Source of the DNA: Lachnospiraceae bacterium
GTDB taxonomy: Bacteria > Bacillota > Clostridia > Lachnospirales > Lachnospiraceae
Length of the DNA: 64,000 bases
Direction: 5' to 3'
Assembly (NCBI GenBank): GCA_021205755.1
Contig: JAJPWX010000032.1
Location: forward strand, 1-64,000
Part shown: piece after piece, positions 17,963 to 24,991 of the stretch
Layout of the letters: every line of letters starts with the position of its first letter
How positions within the stretch are numbered: position 1 is the first letter of the stretch
The notes under the pieces: generated by a model
The model's input: the letters and a program-made list of their open reading frames with translations, nothing else
The model's database searches: none
What the model was told of the DNA's origin: nothing
Program-made: the position numbers and the translations under genes

Positions 17963-20587
17963 ATGATATTAAAGCTTATAAGAAAGCATAACAATCAAAT
18001 AAAAAGCATTCTGAGCATTCTGCTTTGTCTGGCGCTCGTATGCGGCACGGTTATGTCCGGAAATGTGTCTGCCGAGGAGCCGTTGACGGAAAACGAGTCC
18101 GAATCAGAGCCAGCGAGCGAAATTGAGTTTGAGTCAGAGGCGGAGAGCGAATCTGAATCTGAGGCGGAGAGCGAATCCGAATCAGAGTCGGAGAGTGAAC
18201 CTGAGTCTGAATCAGAGCCAACGGGCGAAATCGAGTCCGAATCTGAGTCAGAGAGTGATTTTGAGTCTTTACCCGCAGCATTGGCGGAAGGCCAGACAGA
18301 TGCATCTTTTTCTCAGACAGAAGAAATCACCCCAGAGACAGACCTTTCGTTAGAAACTTCCCTTTCAGAATCAGAAACGGAGTATCCGTCAGCGTCGTTT
18401 TATGTAACACTGGACGAGGGTATCACGGTAAGCGCATCCGCAGAAGAAGGGGTTCTTCCGGAAGGAATATCTATGCGTGTAACGCTGCTGGAGGCGGACA
18501 AGGATGAGACAGCCGCGATGTACAGCGAAGCGGAAGCAGCCCTTGAAGAGAACGCGATTTCCTATGACGGATTGATTGCGCTTGATATCAGTTTCCGAGC
18601 CGCCGACGGGACAGAGATTGAGCCGGAGGAAGGTTCCGTTACGGTAAAGATCGATGTAGCTTCGACCCTCCTGGATGAAGATGTGGATACCGACTCTCTG
18701 GCGGTACAGCACCTTGCGGAGACGAAAGACGGCCTGGCAGTAGAGGTTGTGGCGGATACAGGGGAAGAGGCCAAAGGGACAATCGAAACCGTTGAAGACG
18801 GCGGCGTGAGCACGGAATTCACGGTGGACAGCTTTTCATACTTTACTTTAACGTATAGTACAGGTTTTTGGGGCAACACATCGACTCTTACCATTTATCT
18901 GGTGGATGAAGATGGAAATCAGATATTGGGAAGCGGTTCTCTTGGAAGTGTGACAGGCTCCACCAGCTGGACAGCGATTGAAACTGCAGCAGCGACCTAT
19001 ATCAGCCAGGCTGAAAGTAATGGATATACGTATGAAGGCGCGTATCTTGGCAGTTATAACAGCTCAACGAGCGTTACCTACGTAAAATATAACCAGGCCA
19101 GCGGCGGTGGCGGTAACCAGAGCGGATGGCGGTACAGTTCTGCAACCACCACACCCAATAATTATACAAGCGGCACTTCTGTAGGTAACAATACAATTTT
19201 CTTGGTATTTAAAACAACGGAAACAGAATCCGAGACAGAGACGGAAGCTGAAACCGAAACAGAAACAGAAACCGAAGACAACGGAAAAACCATTACATTT
19301 GAATATACCAGTCAGACCGATCTCAATAAGCAAACGAATCCGGATACGGTAAAGGCTGATAAGGATACGGTAAAATTTACAGTTAATTTACTGGACGAAA
19401 ATGGAAATCTAACTACGCTTGAGATACCGGATGGAGCGGTAATTCCGTCTTCCTATACGTCAAAAAATTCGGTCGTTTTGATCGAAGAATTAATAAGCCA
19501 GATCAGTGTTCCGGGATATACGCTTGAAAATAGCTATGCATTCTTTTTCTGGGGCGGAAATCAGTCGGTAAGCAGTGGATTGGATTTATCCAATGCGGGG
19601 GCTCATAAAGTAACATCATTTAAAAACTTTGATGATGTCAGCAGCTATGGTGATGGAAGTTCAACTCTTGGTACTACAACCAGTACGAATACTTATCACA
19701 CGATCGGTTATACCATGACGGAAATGAATGGTTCTTCGATGACAGGTACGGACTGGAGCAGCAGCGGCGATACGGAAGGTTATTATGCATATGAATATGG
19801 CGGTGTGCTGCATATTGTGCTGATGCCGGTATCTGAAACAGTGGCCTATAAAACCAGATGGGTAAACTACGCCGAGACAGGAAACATTCTGGTTGATACG
19901 ACCGATGCGCATGATATGACGGAATCTTCTGGAACGTGGTATGGATATTTAACACAGACAACAACCTATTGGGATGGAACCGGATTGACAAGTCCCGGCG
20001 AAGGCTATGTTTTTGTTGGATGGTATGACAGCTGTGACGCGGATGGAAATGGCACAGGGAACAAAATCGTAGGAAATGAATTGATGTACAGCGACAATAC
20101 CGTCTATGCCAGGTGGGAGCTTTCTGTCACGACCATGTCTGTCACAGTGGTTAAAAAAGTAGACGGTAATATGGGGGATGCGACTCAGAATTTTAGCTTT
20201 ACCTTGACTGACAGTTCCGGAGACACGACAAGCTTTGACTTAAAAGACGGAGAAGAGCAGAGCATTGATGATTTAACGATAGGGTCTGAGATCACTATAA
20301 ACGAGTCTGGAAATGACAATTACGACAGCATAACGATCCAATATGGTTCTTACGATGCAAATAATAATTTTGTCGCTTATGAGACCTACGAGCCCAGCGT
20401 AAGCAGTTCCAGCGCGACAATCACTCTGGAGTCAGAGTATGATGTGATTCTTGTAACAAACTATAAGAATGTAGAACCAGACACAGGAATTCATCTCGAA
20501 TTCGCTCCATACTTCGCAATCCTGTCGGGCATTCTCCTGCTGGGAGCGATACTTCTGATTCGCAGTACAAGAGGACGTTATGGATAA
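17963..20587 (+). CDS. Cpa-like pilus adhesin / large surface protein
   Basis: This encodes an 874-residue wall-anchored protein. I start it at ATG 17963 after AAGGAG; the frame extends to 17843 but that part is not signal-like. Residues 1-38 form a signal peptide (SILSILLCLALVCGTVMSGNVSAEE). A long Glu-Ser repeat follows (about 42-105), then beta-rich domains, a Thr-Glu linker (about 425-443), and a DUF7601-type pilin domain near the end (SVTVVKKVDGN to ILVTNYKN). The C-terminus has a sorting-like signal: EPDTGIHLEFAPY, a hydrophobic helix (FAILSGILLLGAILLI) and the basic tail RSTRGRYG. By position and design it corresponds to the tip adhesin (Cpa) of FCT-type islands. Confidence 0.75.
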   Translation: MILKLIRKHNNQIKSILSILLCLALVCGTVMSGNVSAEEPLTENESESEPASEIEFESEAESESESEAESESESESESEPESESEPTGEIESESESESDFESLPAALAEGQTDASFSQTEEITPETDLSLETSLSESETEYPSASFYVTLDEGITVSASAEEGVLPEGISMRVTLLEADKDETAAMYSEAEAALEENAISYDGLIALDISFRAADGTEIEPEEGSVTVKIDVASTLLDEDVDTDSLAVQHLAETKDGLAVEVVADTGEEAKGTIETVEDGGVSTEFTVDSFSYFTLTYSTGFWGNTSTLTIYLVDEDGNQILGSGSLGSVTGSTSWTAIETAAATYISQAESNGYTYEGAYLGSYNSSTSVTYVKYNQASGGGGNQSGWRYSSATTTPNNYTSGTSVGNNTIFLVFKTTETESETETEAETETETETEDNGKTITFEYTSQTDLNKQTNPDTVKADKDTVKFTVNLLDENGNLTTLEIPDGAVIPSSYTSKNSVVLIEELISQISVPGYTLENSYAFFFWGGNQSVSSGLDLSNAGAHKVTSFKNFDDVSSYGDGSSTLGTTTSTNTYHTIGYTMTEMNGSSMTGTDWSSSGDTEGYYAYEYGGVLHIVLMPVSETVAYKTRWVNYAETGNILVDTTDAHDMTESSGTWYGYLTQTTTYWDGTGLTSPGEGYVFVGWYDSCDADGNGTGNKIVGNELMYSDNTVYARWELSVTTMSVTVVKKVDGNMGDATQNFSFTLTDSSGDTTSFDLKDGEEQSIDDLTIGSEITINESGNDNYDSITIQYGSYDANNNFVAYETYEPSVSSSSATITLESEYDVILVTNYKNVEPDTGIHLEFAPYFAILSGILLLGAILLIRSTRGRYG

Positions 20588-20681
20588 TGGCGAATCAAAA
20601 TTTACAGTCTTTCCCGCGGGGAAAACTGTTTCAGATTGATAAAAAACATTTTAGATAACGGAAAAGAGAAAGGATTATGAT

Positions 20682-21125
20682 ATGGCTGATAAGAAAAAGG
20701 ATACTCTGAATCAGGCACAGCCTCCGCCGGGTGATTCCTGGATGGATGAGGCAAGAGCGGTAAACACAGAACACCAGAAGATGCTTGATTGGCTGAAAAC
20801 GGTAAAGTTCCGGAAAACTCTGGTGGGCGGCGTCAGAGAGGAAGACGTCTGGAGAAAGCTGGAAGAACTGAATCGGCTGTATGAAGGAGCTCTGGTGGCG
20901 GAAAGGGCGGCAGCGGAAGCCCGCTTCCATGATTACGCGGATTCAGCGGAGAGCGAGCTGAAAAAGTATAAACAGGCAGTGAAAACGATAAAGGCGCATT
21001 ATGATGAACTGGCCGTGAAAAATCAGAAAATGGAAGAACAGCTGAAAAAGCTGCAGGCTGCGCGGGAGCATGAACCGGAAAGAAACCAGACGGGTGAGTG
21101 CATAGAAGACTGCAAAGGGGTGTGA
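20682..21125 (+). CDS. Coiled-coil protein of pilus locus, DivIVA-like
   Basis: This is a 147-residue soluble, highly charged protein. Residues 38-70 (VKFRKTLVGGVREEDVWRKL onward) resemble the N-terminal lipid-binding motif of DivIVA-type proteins (FR..L.GG.. .EDVW.KL). Residues 75-130 are predicted coiled coil (heptads in ESELKKYKQAVKTIKAHYDEL and EQLKKLQ). There is no signal peptide. It lies 2 bp ahead of the signal-peptidase-like gene and is probably translated together with it. Streptococcal FCT islands have no counterpart, so a role in placing pilus assembly at a membrane site is speculation. Confidence 0.6.
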   Translation: MADKKKDTLNQAQPPPGDSWMDEARAVNTEHQKMLDWLKTVKFRKTLVGGVREEDVWRKLEELNRLYEGALVAERAAAEARFHDYADSAESELKKYKQAVKTIKAHYDELAVKNQKMEEQLKKLQAAREHEPERNQTGECIEDCKGV

Positions 21126-21127
21126 AA

Positions 21128-21781
21128 ATGGCCGGAAAAAAAGAAATGCCAAAGACATCCCCTCCGGATGGTTCTCAGGGAACACGGGAAATACCCCGCG
21201 AAGATTCATCGAAAAAAAGAACCCGGAAGAACAGCCGCAAAAAAAGCGAACCGGAGAGTGCGGAACGGATCATTCGCCGCCGCAGAATCAACGTGGAGGT
21301 TCGAAAAGGCTACATCAGCCTGGCATTTCGGGCAGCATGTCTGGTATTTGCCGGATGGCTTTTCCTGACCCAGTTCCTGCTGATCATGCAGGCACCCGAT
21401 AACGAAATGTTCCCGGCCATCGAAGCAGGCGACCTGGTAATCGCTTACCGCCTGCAGAGTACGTACAGCAAGAACGATGTGGTAGTCTACACAGCGGATG
21501 GGAAGCAAAAGATCGGAAGAGTCATCGCCCGGGAAACCGACGTAGTTACGATGGATGATTCCGGTACGCTGCTGGTGAATGGCACGGTTCAGACAGGGGA
21601 AATTCTTTTCTCTACCTATGCGAAAGAAGGAATCACCTATCCTTACGTCGTGCCTGAAAACTGCGTATTCGTCTTGTGTGATTATCGTACCAGTGGTACA
21701 GACAGCAGGGATTATGGGGCAATTTCTCTGGATGATGTGGAAGGCAAAGTAATTACTATCTTGCGCAGGCGGAGTATTTGA
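21128..21781 (+). CDS. SipA-like pseudo-signal peptidase for pilus assembly
   Basis: This 217-residue membrane protein has the type I signal peptidase (S26) fold signature: one membrane helix (about 63-87), then APDNEMFPAIEAGD, GRVIARETD and a C-terminal CDYRTSGTDSRDYGAIS box. In the Ser box (G-x-S-M-x-P in active enzymes) the Ser is replaced by Glu93, and in the Lys box (KRVIG) the Lys is replaced by Gly130. It should therefore have no peptidase activity. Streptococcus pyogenes SipA, which is required for pilus polymerisation, likewise lacks the dyad. The position before the shaft pilin and sortase matches. The Lys/Arg-rich N-terminal 55 residues are cytoplasmic. ATG 21128 is chosen over 21098 for its AAAGGGG site. 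Confidence 0.8.
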   Translation: MAGKKEMPKTSPPDGSQGTREIPREDSSKKRTRKNSRKKSEPESAERIIRRRRINVEVRKGYISLAFRAACLVFAGWLFLTQFLLIMQAPDNEMFPAIEAGDLVIAYRLQSTYSKNDVVVYTADGKQKIGRVIARETDVVTMDDSGTLLVNGTVQTGEILFSTYAKEGITYPYVVPENCVFVLCDYRTSGTDSRDYGAISLDDVEGKVITILRRRSI

Positions 21782-21790
21782 AAACAGAAA

Positions 21791-21820
21791 TGCAACGAAA
21801 TACAACGAAATACAACGAAA
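21791..21820 (+). repeat. Three 10-bp direct repeats before shaft pilin
   Basis: TGCAACGAAA, TACAACGAAA and TACAACGAAA follow each other without gaps, giving a period of about one helical turn. They lie in the 197-bp gap between the SipA-like gene and the shaft pilin. They may be regulator sites; a fourth, weaker copy (TGTAACTGGT) follows. Confidence 0.6.
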
Positions 21821-21978
21821 TGTAACTGGTAATCATCCCCTTGAGTGAAATCAGCGGTTTTTCATCGTGCGATCGGCAAAACTGACAGAAAGCTGATGAA
21901 AGGATGAGTTGGAAGCGTGGTCAGCAAGGGGAATTACATAAATATGCACGGAAAATTAAATTTGAGGAGGAAACCAAA

Positions 21979-22941
21979 ATGAAGAAAAAGGTTTTACCAC
22001 TTATGATAGCGGCTATTATGGCGATAGGGGGACTTAGTATAACAGCGTCAGCGGCTAATACGGGTACATCTACTGTTGATATTACGAAAACTCTCACTGC
22101 GACGGGGCTGGAGGATACGGTTTTTAATGTCACTGTTGAGGAAAAAGGGTATAGTGATGTGTCAGCGTCGGTCACATCACAGCCAGAAATTGGTGATTTT
22201 TCTATCACAGTAGAAAAGGGCGAAACTACAGGCACATATACTATCCAACTTCCTGAATATGAAAGTGTGGGAATCTATAATTACGAAATAAAGGAGACTA
22301 CAGGCAACGTTGCTGGTGTGACATACAGTACTGCAACGTTATGGTTGGTTGTGACTGTCACAAATGATGGAAATGGGGGATTTGCACGATCTGCAGTAGT
22401 TTATTTGGGGTCGACATCAGGAGATAAGAATACGCAAGAGTTTAAGAACTATTATGATTCAGGAACTCTGAATGTATCAAAGTCGGTCACTGGTAACTTG
22501 GGTGATAAAACAAAAGAATTTAACGTTACTGTGACTTTTACGAAAGGCAATGATGTAACTATCAACAGCACCATATCATATACAGATGGAACCACCACTT
22601 ACTATATTGAACCAAGTGATTGGAATGGAAATACGGCTACGGCTACAATCACTGTGAAAGATGGTTCGTCTGTAGCTTTCAAGAATATTCCTTATGGTAT
22701 AACATATACTGTAGAGGAGGATGATTACACAACAGTTGATGGTTATACAACTACCTACGATGCGAGCAATACTGGTACATTGAACAGTTCTGAGGTAACA
22801 GTTGCAATAACGAATTACAAAAATAATTCTGCAGCTACAGGGGTGATCCTCGATAGCCTCCCCTACATTCTGATTCTTGCGGTGGTTCTCATCGGTGTCG
22901 TTTATCTGGTTCTCCGGAGACGCACATCTGACCGGTATTGA
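21979..22941 (+). CDS. FctA-like shaft pilin
   Basis: The 320-residue precursor has a signal peptide (MKKKVLPLMIAAIMAIGGLSI to ASA) and two tandem pilin isopeptide domains. In the first, Lys37 (DITKTL), Glu106 (YEIKET) and Asn157 (FKNYYD) fit the Lys-Glu-Asn triad; in the second, Lys168 (NVSKSV), a Glu in YTVEED and the Asn of ITNYKN do. The pattern follows the S. pyogenes backbone pilin. The sorting region is SAATGVILDSLPY, a hydrophobic stretch (ILILAVVLIGVVYLVL) and RRRTSDRY, an atypical xATG motif resembling the ending of the adhesin at 17963. ATG 21979 has GAGGAGG 9 nt upstream. Composition is A/T-rich compared with its neighbours. Confidence 0.85.
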   Translation: MKKKVLPLMIAAIMAIGGLSITASAANTGTSTVDITKTLTATGLEDTVFNVTVEEKGYSDVSASVTSQPEIGDFSITVEKGETTGTYTIQLPEYESVGIYNYEIKETTGNVAGVTYSTATLWLVVTVTNDGNGGFARSAVVYLGSTSGDKNTQEFKNYYDSGTLNVSKSVTGNLGDKTKEFNVTVTFTKGNDVTINSTISYTDGTTTYYIEPSDWNGNTATATITVKDGSSVAFKNIPYGITYTVEEDDYTTVDGYTTTYDASNTGTLNSSEVTVAITNYKNNSAATGVILDSLPYILILAVVLIGVVYLVLRRRTSDRY

Positions 22942-22997
22942 TTGCTGACAGTTCAGAGGATATGAATTCCTTCATCCGTAGAAAGGGGAGTGGTGCA

Positions 22998-23762
22998 ATG
23001 GCAGGAAGAATATTAAAGTTGTGCGACTCCCTGCTGACCCTGTTTTTGGCGCTTATCCTGATCGTATTTGGTGCATACGCGGCGTATGCCCTGTGGGACA
23101 ATCACCAGGTGTACGCGGAAGCGGAGAATGTCCAGGATGCCTTGCTGAAAATCAAGCCTGTTATTGATGCGGAGGGAGACGGCGGGGCTTCGTTTGAGGA
23201 ACTGCTGGCGATCAATGAGGATGTTTGCGGCTGGATTACACTGGACAACACGGAGATCGACTACCCGATCGTGCAGGGCGAAAATATCTTAAGCTACATT
23301 AATACGGACGTATATGGAAACACTGTCCTGTCAGGGAGTATTTTTCTGGATCCGACGAACAACAAAGATTTCCAGGATGCCTATTGTCTGATCTATGGTC
23401 ATCATATGAATGGGCATCTGATGTTTGGTGACCTGGATCTGTATGAGGATGAAGACTTTTTTGCGGAAAACACGACGGGGACGCTGATCCTGCCGGATCG
23501 GAGTTACCGGCTTGAAATTTTTGCCTGCCTGCTGGTGGTATCGTCCGAAGACGCGATTTTCAGCCCGAGCCAGTGGGCGGACGATGTCAGCGGACTCCTG
23601 GAATTTGCCGAGGCCAGCGCGACCTATCTGCATGAGGAGACGATTGCCGCGCTGCGGGAGGATGAGAATCCGCAGGTGTTGGGGCTTTCGACCTGCTCTA
23701 CGGAATTTACGGATGCGCGGACGGTGATTCTGGCCAGAATGGTGCCGTATTCGCAGGGATGA
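22998..23762 (+). CDS. Class B sortase (pilus polymerase)
   Basis: This is a 254-residue membrane-anchored transpeptidase with an N-terminal helix (SLLTLFLALILIVFGAYAAYAL). Catalytic residues are visible: His in LIYGHHMNG, Cys in LSTCSTEF and Arg in DARTVILARM. The extra helical insert between strands (about 165-215) is typical of class B. It starts at ATG 22998, after AAAGGGGAG; a longer frame from 22938 overlaps the pilin stop. In FCT islands the pilin polymerase is also a class B enzyme, so this sortase probably links the FctA-like subunits, and may also anchor the atypical TG motifs of its neighbours. Confidence 0.9.
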   Translation: MAGRILKLCDSLLTLFLALILIVFGAYAAYALWDNHQVYAEAENVQDALLKIKPVIDAEGDGGASFEELLAINEDVCGWITLDNTEIDYPIVQGENILSYINTDVYGNTVLSGSIFLDPTNNKDFQDAYCLIYGHHMNGHLMFGDLDLYEDEDFFAENTTGTLILPDRSYRLEIFACLLVVSSEDAIFSPSQWADDVSGLLEFAEASATYLHEETIAALREDENPQVLGLSTCSTEFTDARTVILARMVPYSQG

Positions 23763-23850
23763 GTGGCTAATTGACTGGGAAGCTCCCGGATGACGTCCGG
23801 GCAAGGGCAAAACAGGAACAAAAATAAGAAGCAAGGAGCGTGATCGTGCG

Positions 23851-24699
23851 ATGTGTTCATATAGAAAAATGCATATTTGCAGAATATGGTCAGCTGCGCT
23901 GATCGCGCTCGTTTGCATGGCAGTGCTTTCGTTTTCTGCGTTGGCGGAGGATGCGGTCACTGCTGTGATTCCGGTCTCCGTGGAATCTGACGATTCGAAA
24001 GAAAGCTATTGGTTTCAGCTGACGGCGTTAAACGGCGCCCCGATGCCGGAGAGAGACACGCTTGTCATTACCGGTGCGGGAAGCGCGGAGTTTGTCATTG
24101 AATACAGTAGGGTTGGCGTGTATCGGTACACGATTACGCAGGAAATTCCGGAGACGGGCAGCGGAAACTATGATGATACCGTGTATTATGTGATCGTGAC
24201 GGTACAGGATACGGAAAATGGTTTTGCGGCTACGGTCATAGCCCACAGAGGGAACACGGAAGGCGACAAGTGTGAAATCATCTTCCATCAGACGTCAGAA
24301 TCTGAGACGGAGAAAACGGAAGAATCAGAGGATCCGTCAGAAACCGAAGAAACAGACGTTCCGGAAGAACCTTCGGAGGCGGAACCACCGGAAGAGACGA
24401 AATTACCGGCGGAAGCGTCTACAGAAGAAGCTGCAAAGCCAACTCTGCCGTCCGGTTATATGCAGTCCGAACCTCTGGAAACAGAGACAGATTTTCTGGA
24501 TATAACTACTGAATCGGATTACTGGGAAAAATATCCGGAAACCTCAGCGACAGAGACTGGGACTTCCGATGGCACAGCAGAATCTGCAGATTCTGCTTCT
24601 CCCCAGACGGGGGACACGACACCCGTCGGATTCTGGCTTATTGTGATGCTTACAGGCTTCTGTGTATTGATTAGAAATTCTCTTCATTTCCATAACTGA
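23851..24699 (+). CDS. FctB-like basal pilin with wall-sorting signal
   Basis: This 282-residue precursor has a signal peptide (SAALIALVCMAVLSFSALA), a single pilin isopeptide domain (about 35-145: VIPVSVESD, VGVYRYTITQEIP, YYVIVTVQD), and a long Glu/Pro/Thr-rich wall-spanning stalk (about 148-258). The ending is SPQTGDTTPVGFW, an LPXTG-like motif, a hydrophobic helix and a short tail that lacks the usual Arg/Lys cluster (RNSLHFHN). Domain plan and position match FctB, the base subunit that a housekeeping sortase links to the wall. The start at 23851 has GGAG 12 nt upstream; a GTG at 23845 is possible. Confidence 0.8.
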   Translation: MCSYRKMHICRIWSAALIALVCMAVLSFSALAEDAVTAVIPVSVESDDSKESYWFQLTALNGAPMPERDTLVITGAGSAEFVIEYSRVGVYRYTITQEIPETGSGNYDDTVYYVIVTVQDTENGFAATVIAHRGNTEGDKCEIIFHQTSESETEKTEESEDPSETEETDVPEEPSEAEPPEETKLPAEASTEEAAKPTLPSGYMQSEPLETETDFLDITTESDYWEKYPETSATETGTSDGTAESADSASPQTGDTTPVGFWLIVMLTGFCVLIRNSLHFHN

Positions 24700-24714
24700 C
24701 CCCAATTTATGCGT

Positions 24715-24776
24715 CTTTCCCTGCCAGAGGACTGTTGGTGATCATTCCGATGATGATCAATACAATGCAGGGAAAG
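24715..24776. repeat. Long inverted repeat between pilus and EAL genes
   Basis: CTTTCCCTGC (24715-24724) pairs perfectly with GCAGGGAAAG (24767-24776), and the inside contains a second palindromic arm built around TGATCAT/ATGATCA. No T-run is present on the + side. The remaining stretch to 24991 holds no gene; a possible short protein remnant on the reverse strand (IGMITNSPLAGKDA) is too short to name. Confidence 0.5.
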
Positions 24777-24991
24777 CTAAGCGCGCGGGGAATGGATCAT
24801 CTCCCAGATTTCATTTTCATTCAATTTCCAATAATTGCAAAATCAGCCCAAAATATCTGTTGATTTGTTCTATCCTTAGTGGTATTCTAAAAATACATTT
24901 CAGAAATTATTTTATCGAAAAGGGAAATGGAAAAAGAAAGTTATCCGGGATATTTTCCGTGCCTGGGTAGGAAAGTTGAGAAAATTTTGAA

